Assembly (NCBI GenBank): GCA_024640245.1
Contig: JAHEFH010000009.1
Location: 1 to 33,565 of the forward strand
Direction: 5' to 3'
Source: Paracoccaceae bacterium
Lineage (GTDB): Bacteria > Pseudomonadota > Alphaproteobacteria > Rhodobacterales > Rhodobacteraceae
Length of the DNA stretch: 33,565 nucleotides
The position numbers and the translations under genes are program-made. A model generated the notes under the pieces. The model was not told the DNA's origin, did not search any database, and saw nothing but the letters and a program-made list of their open reading frames with translations. Shown here in pieces: positions 16,891-27,585 of the stretch. Within the stretch, counting starts at the first letter, position 1; every line of letters begins with the position of its first letter.

Positions 16891-17904
16891 ATGGAAATCC
16901 TGAACGCATTCGTCCTGCTCGCCAACTTCGTTCTGGTGCCGGCCATCGCCTATGGCAGTCAACTGGCGCTGGGTGCGCTGGGCGTGACGCTGATCTACGG
17001 AATCCTGAGGTTTTCGAATTTCGCGCACGGCGACACCATGGCATTCGGCACGATGGTAGTGATCCTGTTTACTTGGTGGTTCCAGTCGATGGGTCTGCAC
17101 CTCGGTCCCTTGCCAACAGCGCTGCTGGCCTTGCCCTTCGGTATTGCGGCCTGCGCTGTCTTCGTGCTGGGAACGGACCGCCTCGTCTACCGCTTTTACC
17201 GGCAGCAAAAGACAGCACCGGTGATCTATGTGATCGCCTCTGTCGGCGTGATGTTCATCCTGAACGGTATCGTACGCTTTGCCATCGGCACCGAGGACCA
17301 GCAGTTCGCCGACGGAGCGCGCTTCATAGTCAAGGCGGGCGAATTCAAGCGGATGACCGGGTTGGACGAGGGTCTGGCCATCAAGGCAAGCCAGGCCCTG
17401 ACGGTTGTGACCGCCGTGCTCGTCGTGGCCGCACTGTTCTGGTTCCTGAACCGCACCCGGACCGGAAAATCCATGCGCGCCTATTCCGATAACGAGGATC
17501 TGGCGCTGTTGTCCGGCATCAACCCCGACAGGGTTGTTGCGGTGACGTGGATTCTGGCCGCCACGATGGCGACCATTGCCGGTACGCTCTACGGGCTGGA
17601 CAAGAGCTTCAAGCCCTTCACCTATTTCCAATTACTGCTGCCGATCTTTGCATCAGCCATCGTCGGCGGACTGGGCAGCCCGCTGGGTGCCATCGCGGGC
17701 GGCTTCGTGATCGCGTTTTCCGAGGTCATGGTTACCTATGCCTACAAGAAATTTCTGGCCTATCTGGTGCCCGCCGACTGGTGGGCCCCCGACAGCCTGA
17801 TGCAGTTGCTGGCCACCGACTACAAATTCGCGGTCAGCTTCATCATTCTGGTGCTGGTGCTGTTGTTCCGGCCCACCGGACTGTTTGCGGGGAAATCGGT
17901 ATGA
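16891..17904 (+). CDS. livH: Branched-chain amino acid-type ABC transporter, permease LivH
   Basis: 337 aa inner-membrane permease. Many hydrophobic segments, with the family motif GALGVTLIYGILRFSNFAHGDTMAFG near residues 28-53 and the C-terminal FASAIVGGLGSPLGAIAGGFVIAFSEVM, the conserved region that contacts the ATPases (EAA-like). The RAYSDNEDLALLSGINPDRV segment before it is also standard for LivH. It is longer than E. coli LivH by some 30 residues, mostly in a central periplasmic or cytosolic loop (FADGARFIVKAGEFKRMTG). The stop overlaps the livM start (ATGA). Confidence 0.93.
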   Translation: MEILNAFVLLANFVLVPAIAYGSQLALGALGVTLIYGILRFSNFAHGDTMAFGTMVVILFTWWFQSMGLHLGPLPTALLALPFGIAACAVFVLGTDRLVYRFYRQQKTAPVIYVIASVGVMFILNGIVRFAIGTEDQQFADGARFIVKAGEFKRMTGLDEGLAIKASQALTVVTAVLVVAALFWFLNRTRTGKSMRAYSDNEDLALLSGINPDRVVAVTWILAATMATIAGTLYGLDKSFKPFTYFQLLLPIFASAIVGGLGSPLGAIAGGFVIAFSEVMVTYAYKKFLAYLVPADWWAPDSLMQLLATDYKFAVSFIILVLVLLFRPTGLFAGKSV

Positions 17905-19238
17905 GCGGCAACCAGACATCCACCCGCGCAGCGGAAACACCCAAGGGCCGCGGCCTGCTTTATTTCGCCATCATGGCAGTGCTGATTGTCATCGTCGGCC
18001 AGTTCCAGAGCTGGAATGTCGCCTTGTCGATCCTCAGCCTGTGCCTGATCTCTTCCATTATGGCGCTGGGCGTCAATATCCAGTGGGGTTACGCCGGCCT
18101 GTTCAATGTCGGCGTCATGGGCTTCGCCGCGCTGGGCGGACTGGCGACGGTTCTGGTGTCGATGCCGCCGGTACCCGCAGCCTGGGCCGCTGGCGGCCCC
18201 GGCGTTCTGGCGTCGCTGGCGATGGGCGCGATCACAATCTGCGGAGCGATCTTTATTTACAGGAAAATGCCCAAGGGAAGGTTGCGGGGATTTGCGCTGC
18301 TGGCGGTCTGCCTTGGCGGGTATTTCGTCACGCGCCATTATTTCGGGATTTCTACTGACGCGGTCGAAAGCGTCGATCCGGCCCTGACCGGCTATCTCGG
18401 CGGCCTTGGCTTGCCTGTTCTTCTGGCCTGGCCGGTCGGCGGCCTGTTCGCCGGTCTGGCGGCCTGGGTTGTGGGCAAAATATCCCTTGGCCTCCGGTCC
18501 GACTATCTGGCGATCGCCACGCTTGGTATATCCGAGATCATCGTCGCCGTCATGAAACACGAGGACTGGTTGGCGCGCGGCGTGAAGAACGTCAACGGCC
18601 TGCCGCGTCCTGTCCCTTACGAGATCAACCTGCAACAAGCAGAATGGTTTCTGGAGCTCGCCGCCAAGCTCGGTCAGGATCCGGTGACCTTTTCCAGCAT
18701 CTTCGTTAAACTTTGCTACGTCTTGCTGTTCACGGTGGTTCTGCTGGGCATTCTCTGGCTGTCGGAACGCGCCCTGCACTCGCCGTGGGGCCGGATGATG
18801 CGGGCAATTCGCGACAACGAGGTTTCGGCCGCCGCGATGGGAAAGAATGTTACAGCGCGGCATTTGCAGGTTTTTGTACTCGGCTCGATCGTCGTCGGTA
18901 TCGCTGGGGCGATGTTGACCACGCTTGATGGCCAGATGACTCCCGCCTCCTACCAACCGCTGCGCTTTACCTTTCTGATATGGGTCATGGTGATTGTCGG
19001 CGGGTCCGGCAACAATTGGGGCGCGGTGCTGGGCGGTTTCGTGATATGGTTTTTCTGGATCGAGGCGGAGCCGATCGGCCTTTGGCTGATGGAAACGCTG
19101 ACATCGGCGATGCCGGAAGACAGTAGTCTGAGAGCGCATCTGGTTGATTCGGCGGCGCATATGCGGCTGATGACAATGGGTGCTATCCTGCTACTGGTTT
19201 TGCGGTTCAGCCCGCGAGGCCTGTTGCCGGAGCGCTAG
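17901..19238 (+). CDS. livM: Branched-chain amino acid-type ABC transporter, permease LivM
   Basis: 445 aa, second permease of the importer. The start is the ATG at 17901 overlapping the livH stop; an open frame further upstream is only the shadow of livH. LivM signatures are visible: SIMALGVNIQWGYAGLFNVGVMGFAALGG, LRSDYLAIATLGISEII, GRMMRAIRDNEVSAAAMGKN, and IWVMVIVGGSGNNWGAVLGGFVIW. The C-terminal FSPRGLLPER is the family's usual end. An additional pair of hydrophobic segments in the middle (about 95-190) makes it somewhat longer than E. coli LivM. It completes a full K-G-F-H-M transporter set. Confidence 0.93.
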   Translation: MSGNQTSTRAAETPKGRGLLYFAIMAVLIVIVGQFQSWNVALSILSLCLISSIMALGVNIQWGYAGLFNVGVMGFAALGGLATVLVSMPPVPAAWAAGGPGVLASLAMGAITICGAIFIYRKMPKGRLRGFALLAVCLGGYFVTRHYFGISTDAVESVDPALTGYLGGLGLPVLLAWPVGGLFAGLAAWVVGKISLGLRSDYLAIATLGISEIIVAVMKHEDWLARGVKNVNGLPRPVPYEINLQQAEWFLELAAKLGQDPVTFSSIFVKLCYVLLFTVVLLGILWLSERALHSPWGRMMRAIRDNEVSAAAMGKNVTARHLQVFVLGSIVVGIAGAMLTTLDGQMTPASYQPLRFTFLIWVMVIVGGSGNNWGAVLGGFVIWFFWIEAEPIGLWLMETLTSAMPEDSSLRAHLVDSAAHMRLMTMGAILLLVLRFSPRGLLPER

Positions 19239-19284
19239 GACCGCTTTCCGGACCAGTCCGGTCAAAGTCGAAAATGGGGCATTC

Positions 19285-20190
19285 ATGGACCGTCTGACCG
19301 AAATGGAAGCCTTTGCCAGCGTCGTCGACAATGGCGGCTTTACCGAGGCGGCGCGCAAGCTTGGCGTCTCCAAATCAGCGATTTCCAAACACGTTGCGGC
19401 GCTGGAAGCGCGATTGGGTGCACGCCTGCTGGACCGCACCACGCGCCGCGTAAGCCCGACCGAGATCGGGCTGGCCTATTATGATCGCGCGACGCAGGTG
19501 CTGGATGAGGCGGCTGCGGCCGATGACATGGTCACGTCCCTGCAATCGGAACCGACGGGCACACTGCGGCTGTCGGCATCTATAGATTTTGGCGCGCAGC
19601 ACCTGCCCGACGCGCTGTCCGGATTCCTGAAGAAATTTCCCGACATGCGAATCCACATGGTGCTGGACAACCGCCCCGTTGACCTTCTGTCGGACCGGTT
19701 CGACGCGGCGCTGCGCATCGGCAACCTGTCGGACAGTTCGCTCCGCGCACGCAAGTTGACAACGATCCAGATGGCGATGGTGGCGGCGCCGGAGTATCTG
19801 GCCGAGCACGGCACGCCGACACGGATCGAGGACCTGACGCATCACAACCTGCTGCATTATTCCACCGAGCCATCGGATACGTTCTGGCGCATAAAATCCC
19901 CGACGGGAGAGGATCGCCAGATCCGCGTTGGAGGCCGCCTGACGGTGAACGACGGCTTGTCGCTGGTGCGATCCGCCGAGGTCGGACTCGGTATCGCCTA
20001 CCTGCCGTGTTTCCTTTATTACAAGTCGGTGGCCGAAGGCCGTCTGGTCAAGGTGCTACCGGACTTGCCGGTGGACGAGCGCAACGTCCAGGTTGTCTAT
20101 CAGCCGGGCCAGTTCATCCAGCCGAAACTGCGGGTATTCATAGACTATCTGGTGGAATATTTCCGCAACAAGGGCAATGAAGTCTGGTAG
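19285..20190 (+). CDS. LysR-family transcriptional regulator
   Basis: 301 aa. The N-terminal winged helix-turn-helix (about 1-60) reads MDRLTEMEAFASVVDNGGF, TEAARKLGVSKSAISKHVAAL, then RLGARLLDRTTRRVSPTEIG. The effector-binding domain covers about 90-290 (GTLRLSASIDFGAQHLPDALSGFLKKFPD, DALRIGNLSDSSLRARKL, VGLGIAYLPCFLYY). This is the DNA-binding, inducer-responsive type that acts as a tetramer. The ATG at 19285 begins the HTH; upstream in-frame codons overlap livM and are not conserved. It lies 46 bp after livM in the same direction, so it may be co-transcribed with the liv operon. Its targets cannot be deduced from position because no divergent partner is present. Confidence 0.92.
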   Translation: MDRLTEMEAFASVVDNGGFTEAARKLGVSKSAISKHVAALEARLGARLLDRTTRRVSPTEIGLAYYDRATQVLDEAAAADDMVTSLQSEPTGTLRLSASIDFGAQHLPDALSGFLKKFPDMRIHMVLDNRPVDLLSDRFDAALRIGNLSDSSLRARKLTTIQMAMVAAPEYLAEHGTPTRIEDLTHHNLLHYSTEPSDTFWRIKSPTGEDRQIRVGGRLTVNDGLSLVRSAEVGLGIAYLPCFLYYKSVAEGRLVKVLPDLPVDERNVQVVYQPGQFIQPKLRVFIDYLVEYFRNKGNEVW

Positions 20191-20207
20191 GTTTGAAATC
20201 CTAGGTA

Positions 20208-20939
20208 TCAGTTGCTTCTGATCCGGTAGTGATAGCCGGTAATCTCGCCCATTCCCATCCCGTCGTAGAGCGTCAGCGCCGCCGTATTCGCGCGCGTCGT
20301 CAGCACGCTGATGCTGTGCGCCTGCTGGCCGCGCGCCCAGTCCAGGATCGCCAGCATGATATCGCGGCCCAGACCGCGACGGCGAAAGCCCGCCAGAACC
20401 TCGACGGCGTGGCACATCACCAGACCATCGTCGCAGGCGGTAAAGGCCACGGCGGCGGTGTGCCCGTCCTCTTTCAGGGCGACGCAGGTTTTCGTCAGGG
20501 TACACCGGCGCATGATGTCGAGCCGTGCCGGCCCGATACCGCCCGCGCGCCAGACCTCCGCCATGTCGCGGGTCGGTTCCTGCACGAACAGGGGCACCCG
20601 TGTGGGGGCTTCCCTTGTCATTGCGGAAAGCGGCGCGACAAGAACCGTGACCGGATCAATTACCGTGTATCCCGTTTCTGAAAGCTGGCGGTCCAGAGCT
20701 ACGTCCTGAGGCCGGATCATGAAAAGGTCCGGCTGATCCATTTCGGCCATGATGCGCACCGCGACTTCGGTATCTGCCCTATCGGGCGCTGTGGCGAGCG
20801 TAGCCGCAGACACCCGCTTGCCGCCGCCACGCCCGTCACGAAAGGTCCAGCCGTCTTGCTGCCATATCCGGTGCGGCGGCCATGTCGCGTCGACGGACCG
20901 GAAAAGGCTGTCCGCGTCAGGTTTTCGCCAGCCGGTCAT
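20208..20939 (-). CDS. GNAT-family N-acetyltransferase
   Basis: 243 aa from the ATG at 20939. The C-terminal half is a GNAT domain: VALKEDGHTAAVAFTACDDGLVMCHAVEVL, then motif A VLAGFRRRGLGRDIMLAILDWA with the acetyl-CoA pyrophosphate loop, then SVLTTRANTAALTLYDGMGM. The N-terminal half (SLFRSVDATWPPHRIWQQDGWTFRDGRGGGKRVSAAT) is the companion domain seen in a subgroup of these enzymes. The acceptor substrate is unknown. A longer in-frame reading to 21356 overlaps the upstream gene and is rejected: the ATG here overlaps that gene's stop (ATGA), implying translational coupling. The gene is convergent with the LysR gene, 17 bp apart. Confidence 0.85.
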   Translation of the reverse strand: MTGWRKPDADSLFRSVDATWPPHRIWQQDGWTFRDGRGGGKRVSAATLATAPDRADTEVAVRIMAEMDQPDLFMIRPQDVALDRQLSETGYTVIDPVTVLVAPLSAMTREAPTRVPLFVQEPTRDMAEVWRAGGIGPARLDIMRRCTLTKTCVALKEDGHTAAVAFTACDDGLVMCHAVEVLAGFRRRGLGRDIMLAILDWARGQQAHSISVLTTRANTAALTLYDGMGMGEITGYHYRIRSN

Positions 20940-21679
20940 ATATCGCAGAAGGCCCGGATCAGGTCGGCTTCTGCCTCTGCCACGCGCGCCGGATCCGTGC
21001 CGCGGACCACAAGGTTCGTGCCGTATCCGCCGCTGCCGTAATAGGGGTAGGAGCCGATAGAGAGGTCCGAATACCGCTTTGCCAGTTCGCCGAGCGCCGG
21101 CGCAACAACGCTTTCCGGCCGCTCGACCCGGACAGTGGCCGACGTGACCGCCATTCCGGTTTCCAGCGTCGGCAACAGCCCCGCAACCATGGCTTCGAAC
21201 ACTTTCGGCACGCCGGCCATGACATGAACGTTGCCGATGGAAAAGCCGGGCGCCCCCGATATCGGATTGTCGATAAGTGTCGCGCCGTCGGGAATGCGCG
21301 CCATGCGCAGGCGCGCGGGGTTCAGATCGGCTTCGCCGTTCGGATAGTGTTTGCACAGCGTGGCGCGGGCGTCGGCCCGGATGTCGATTGAAACGCCAAA
21401 GGCGCGCGCGATGTTGTCGGCGGTGATATCGTCATGCGTCGGACCGATGCCGCCGCTGGTAAAGACCTGTGTATGCCGCGCGCGCAGGTCGTTTACCGAC
21501 CCGACTATGGCCTCGGGATCGTCGGCCACTATACGGACCTCTTTCAGGTCGATTCCGACGGCGGTCAGTTGCTGCGCCAGATGGTGGATGTTGGAATCAC
21601 GGGTGCGCCCTGAAAGGATCTCGTCGCCGATGGCAAGCATTGCCGCGGTCGGATTGGCCTTACCCTGCTCCATCGTCAT
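20936..21679 (-). CDS. MoCF (molybdopterin-binding) domain protein, CinA N-terminal type
   Basis: 247 aa; the third codon is also ATG (21673) and is better spaced from the AAAGGA Shine-Dalgarno. The MoCF domain of the CinA/MogA superfamily shows AAMLAIGDEILSGRTRDSNIHHLAQQL, VFTSGGIGPTHDDITADNIARAFG and a C-terminal FSIGNVHVMAGVPKVFEAM. It lacks the C-terminal nicotinamide-nucleotide amidohydrolase domain of full-length CinA. The CinA N-terminal module in other bacteria has ADP-ribose pyrophosphatase activity, but assigning that here would be inference. It is coupled by ATGA overlap to the acetyltransferase and divergent from sfsA with only 35 bp between the starts. Confidence 0.88.
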   Translation of the reverse strand: MTMEQGKANPTAAMLAIGDEILSGRTRDSNIHHLAQQLTAVGIDLKEVRIVADDPEAIVGSVNDLRARHTQVFTSGGIGPTHDDITADNIARAFGVSIDIRADARATLCKHYPNGEADLNPARLRMARIPDGATLIDNPISGAPGFSIGNVHVMAGVPKVFEAMVAGLLPTLETGMAVTSATVRVERPESVVAPALGELAKRYSDLSIGSYPYYGSGGYGTNLVVRGTDPARVAEAEADLIRAFCDI

Positions 21680-21714
21680 TGTCCTTTTGCACTCGAACCA
21701 CTAGATTTCACGAC

Positions 21715-22431
21715 ATGGACTTCGAACAAACTCTGATCCCCGCGCGTCTTATCCGTAGATATAAACGTTTCCTCGCGGACGTCACGCTCGAAGATGGGCG
21801 GGAAGTGACGGCGCATTGCGCCAATCCCGGCTCGATGATGGGCCTGCAGGAAACGGGATCGCGTATCTGGCTGGAGCCGAACGACGATCCGAAACGGAAA
21901 CTGGACTATAGCTGGAAACTGGTGGAACTGGACGGCGGCCATCTGGCAGGCATCGATACCGGCCTGCCGAACCGGATTGTGGGCGAGGCCTTGCAGAAAG
22001 GGCTGATACCGGAACTGGCGGACTATCCTCTGGTGCGGTCCGAGGTGCGATATGGCAGTGCCAGCCGCATCGATTTTCTGTTGTCGGCGGCCACCCGTCC
22101 GGACGCCTATGTCGAGGTTAAGAACGTCACACTTTCGCGGCAGCCCGGCCTTGCCGAATTTCCCGACAGTGTCACAAAACGCGGCACCAAGCACCTGCAT
22201 GACCTCGCGGCCATGGCCTCACAGGGCTATCGGGCCGTGATGTTCTATCTGGTTCAGCGCAGCGATTGCGGGCGGTTTTCGCTGGCAGAGGATATCGACC
22301 CCGATTATGCTGCGGCCTATCGCGCCGCAAAACTGGCGGGCGTCGAGACGCTCTGCTATGAAGCGGCCCTGTCAACGTCTTCGGTGACGCTCGCAAAACC
22401 GATAGAGGTTGACGTCGGCGTTCATCTTTGA
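21715..22431 (+). CDS. sfsA: Sugar fermentation stimulation protein SfsA homologue
   Basis: 238 aa, normal length. The family signatures are in order: RLIRRYKRFLADVTLEDGREVTAHCANPGSM, then RSEVRYGSASRIDFLLS, YVEVKNVTL, FPDSVTKRGTKHLHDLAAM and AVMFYLVQRSDCGRF. The acidic/Lys arrangement in the middle resembles a nuclease-type fold; E. coli SfsA affects maltose metabolism and binds DNA, and its exact role is unsettled. An open frame reaches back to 21469 within the divergent gene; the ATG at 21715 starts the conserved part. No Shine-Dalgarno is visible ahead of it (ATTTCACGAC), so the message may be leaderless or nearly so. Confidence 0.93.
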   Translation: MDFEQTLIPARLIRRYKRFLADVTLEDGREVTAHCANPGSMMGLQETGSRIWLEPNDDPKRKLDYSWKLVELDGGHLAGIDTGLPNRIVGEALQKGLIPELADYPLVRSEVRYGSASRIDFLLSAATRPDAYVEVKNVTLSRQPGLAEFPDSVTKRGTKHLHDLAAMASQGYRAVMFYLVQRSDCGRFSLAEDIDPDYAAAYRAAKLAGVETLCYEAALSTSSVTLAKPIEVDVGVHL

Positions 22432-22459
22432 TTGACGCGAGACAAGACAGAAAAATTTG

Positions 22460-23284
22460 ATGGAGTACCCCGTGAAAGGTATCACGCAACCCAGACTGAA
22501 CCAGGATGGCATCACCATCCACAGCCCCGAGGAATTCGAGGGCATGCGAAAAGCCGGCCGTCTGGCCGCCGAGGTGCTGGACATGGTTGCACGGTTTGTC
22601 GAGCCGGGTGTGACGACGGACTATCTGGACCAGCTTTGCCATGACTATATGGTGGCGAATAATGCAGTTCCGGCGACGCTCGGCTACAAGGGCTACCCCA
22701 AATCCTCCTGTATCTCCATCAACCACGTGGTTTGTCACGGCATTCCGTCCGACAAGAAGCTGCGCGACGGCGACATTCTGAACATCGACGTTACCTGTAT
22801 TCTGGACGGCTGGTTCGGCGATACCTCACGCATGTATGTCGCGGGGAAGTTGTCCCGCAAGGCGGAACGGCTGATCCAGATTACCTTTGATTCGCTGATG
22901 ATGGGGATCGATGAGGTGAGGCCGGGCAATACTTTCGGAGACATCGGCAACGCGATCCAGACCTACGCGGAATCGCAGCGCTGCTCCGTCGTGAGGGACT
23001 TCTGCGGCCACGGGTTGGGACAGGTATTCCATGCGCCGCCCAATGTGCTGCACTATGGCCGTCCCGGCACCGGACCCGTTCTGGAAGAAGGCATGTTCTT
23101 CACCATCGAGCCGATGATCAATCTGGGCCGCCCCGAAACCAAGACGCTGGCCGATGACTGGACTGCCGTTACCAAGGACAAATCCCTGTCGGCGCAGTTC
23201 GAACATTCGATCGGCGTCACCGCAGACGGGTTCGAGATTTTCACCCTGTCGCCGACCGGAAAGTTCCACCCGACCTGGGGATGA
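22460..23284 (+). CDS. map: Methionine aminopeptidase, type I
   Basis: 274 aa from the ATG at 22460. A GTG at 22472 (270 aa) has the better ribosome site (GGAG six nt upstream), so the start is uncertain by four codons. Map removes the initiator Met from nascent proteins. The five metal ligands are all in place: NIDVTCILDGWFGDTSRMY (two Asp), DFCGHGLGQVFHAPP (His), MFFTIEPMINLG (Glu) and QFEHSIGVT (Glu). EEFEGMRKAGRLAAEVLD at the N-terminus is typical. It follows sfsA by 28 bp. An ATG overlaps its TGA (ATGA), but radC more likely starts 54 bp later. Confidence 0.95.
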   Translation: MEYPVKGITQPRLNQDGITIHSPEEFEGMRKAGRLAAEVLDMVARFVEPGVTTDYLDQLCHDYMVANNAVPATLGYKGYPKSSCISINHVVCHGIPSDKKLRDGDILNIDVTCILDGWFGDTSRMYVAGKLSRKAERLIQITFDSLMMGIDEVRPGNTFGDIGNAIQTYAESQRCSVVRDFCGHGLGQVFHAPPNVLHYGRPGTGPVLEEGMFFTIEPMINLGRPETKTLADDWTAVTKDKSLSAQFEHSIGVTADGFEIFTLSPTGKFHPTWG

Positions 23285-23334
23285 TCGCTGTTAGATTTAG
23301 CGATCCGTTAACCATGTTCCGCGAGAGTGCTGAC

Positions 23335-24096
23335 ATGGCCGATGACAAAAACCCGAACGCGTTTCACGAAATGCCTCTGCCCGGATTTTTCCGGCCAGCC
23401 TCAAAAAAGTCCGCCGTGGTTAAAGAAGATTTCCGCAAGGACCACCGGAAGCGGTTGCGCGAGCGGTTTCTGCTGGGCGGCGCCAATGCCATGCCGGATT
23501 ACGAACTGCTTGAACTGGTGCTGTTCCGCGCCATTCCGCGACAGGACGTGAAACCGTTGGCCAAGCGCCTGCTGGCGGCCTTTGGTGATTTCAACCATGT
23601 GATCTCTGCCCCGCCCGCGCGATTGCGGGAAATCAGCGGTGTTGGCGAAGCGGTGGTGCAGGAGTTGAAAATCGTCGAGGCGGCCGCGCAACGGCTGGGC
23701 AGGGCGCGGGTTCTGAACCGCAACATCATCTCTTCCTGGGCGGCTCTGATGGACTATTGCAAGACCGCCATGGCGCACCGAGATATCGAGCAGTTCCGCA
23801 TCCTGTTCCTCGACCGCAAGAACACTCTGATCGCCGACGAGGAGCAGCAGCGCGGAACTGTGGACCACGTGCCGGTCTATCCCCGCGAAGTCGCCAAGCG
23901 GGCGCTGGAACTGAATGCCTCAGCCGTCATTCTGGTGCACAACCACCCGTCCGGCGACCCCGAGCCGTCGCAGGCCGATATCCAGATGACCGGAAAGGTC
24001 GAGTTGGCACTACAGGCGGTCGGCGTTTCGGTTCACGACCATATCATCATCGGAAAAGCCGAGGATGCGAGCTTTCGTTCCTTGGGCTTGCTCTAG
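23335..24096 (+). CDS. radC: RadC family JAB/MPN-domain protein
   Basis: 253 aa from the ATG at 23335; an ATG at 23281 overlapping the map stop would give 271 aa, but the conserved family start resembles MADDKNPNAFHEMPL. Near the N-terminus is RKRLRERFLLGGANAMPDYELLELVLFRAIPRQDVKPLAKRL, then a helix-hairpin-helix (REISGVGEAVVQELK). The C-terminal MPN domain carries the JAMM metal motif VHNHPSGDPEPSQADI. The family was once tied to DNA repair, but that role is doubtful; it is best described as a predicted metal-dependent protein. It is downstream of map in the same direction, followed by a hairpin at 24117-24136. Confidence 0.93.
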   Translation: MADDKNPNAFHEMPLPGFFRPASKKSAVVKEDFRKDHRKRLRERFLLGGANAMPDYELLELVLFRAIPRQDVKPLAKRLLAAFGDFNHVISAPPARLREISGVGEAVVQELKIVEAAAQRLGRARVLNRNIISSWAALMDYCKTAMAHRDIEQFRILFLDRKNTLIADEEQQRGTVDHVPVYPREVAKRALELNASAVILVHNHPSGDPEPSQADIQMTGKVELALQAVGVSVHDHIIIGKAEDASFRSLGLL

Positions 24097-24513
24097 ACAG
24101 ACAGACCACAGGCTCCGGCACAGGAAAAACTGTGCCTCGAGCGCTTGTTTCAGCTTTTGCCGGTCATCGGGCGACAGGGGCGGGTTGGAACTTGCTTCAG
24201 TGTTCAGACAGACCAGCTTCCCGCGCAGATGCAACAGCCGCACCCGTTCAAGTAAGGGAAAGAGGCGACAATGTATCTGAGATGGTGGCCGGACAAGATC
24301 GACGGAAGCAGGCCGCTGTGTGGATGTTTGGAGGCATATTTCTTGGCCTCCGAGGGCTTCCCAACCGCCTTCGTTCACGCCGGAAATTTAATTACGCGCT
24401 CGTGCTACTCGTGGGCGGACTGATATCCAGAACCAGTCTCATAACGCGTCCGGGTCGGGTCATGCATAGTCTGCCGTGCAGTCCGTACGGAAAGCCGCTC
24501 GGGACAAGCTGGC
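24097..24513. other. 417-bp gap between convergent radC and secA, no convincing gene
   Basis: Open frames exist on both strands but none has a recognised family. A minus-strand frame (24378 to 24010) contains a plausible stretch, LVCLNTEASSNPPLSPDDRQ followed by KLKQALEAQF, but it runs 87 bp into the radC coding region. A 50-codon plus-strand frame begins at 24271 (MYLRWWPDKIDG) after GAGG. Either could be a relic or chance. Two dyads bound the gap, at 24117-24136 and 24506-24525. Confidence 0.5.
24117..24136 (+). terminator. Hairpin downstream of radC
   Basis: Perfect 7-bp stem GGCACAG / CTGTGCC with loop GAAAAA, 20 bp after the radC stop. No T run follows (TCGAGCG), so it may be a Rho-independent terminator remnant or an RNA 3'-end stabiliser rather than an efficient terminator. 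Confidence 0.4.
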
Positions 24514-27339
<2,826 letters not shown>

Positions 27340-27361
27340 CGATAAGCTATCCATTCTTTTG

Positions 27362-27374
27362 GCCGGAAACCGGC
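27362..27374 (-). promoter_or_regulatory. Small hairpin in the secA leader
   Basis: GCCGG / CCGGC with a three-base loop lies 22 bp before the preferred secA ATG (27339), and 7 bp before the alternative ATG at 27354. It would lie in the 5' untranslated region and could affect ribosome access. No SecM-like upstream stall peptide was recognised. Confidence 0.3.
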
Positions 27375-27585
27375 AGAAAGTGACGCAACTGTTACAGAAC
27401 CTGCGGCTAACCGTCTTGCTCACGGATTGGGGAAACCGTAAGAAGACTCAAAGACCGCCAAAGTAACGCTTGTGCGCCGAGAATGGCATGTAAGCAGGTG
27501 CAGGCGCGGTGTCAACTTTGGCAGGACCGTGGTGCGTCAGAAATCGCTGATGTCCCAAGAATTTCTTGTCGTAACGGAGGTATTT

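Noticed and set aside
17820-19160. 446-codon open frame on the minus strand opposite livM
   Set aside because: Antisense shadow; the liv permease on the plus strand has family motifs and hydrophobic segments, while this frame is Arg/Gln/His-rich.
24271-24423. 50-codon plus-strand frame beginning MYLRWWPDKIDG
   Set aside because: Has a GAGG ribosome site but no recognisable family and an odd Cys/Trp-rich composition; kept only as part of the unassigned gap.
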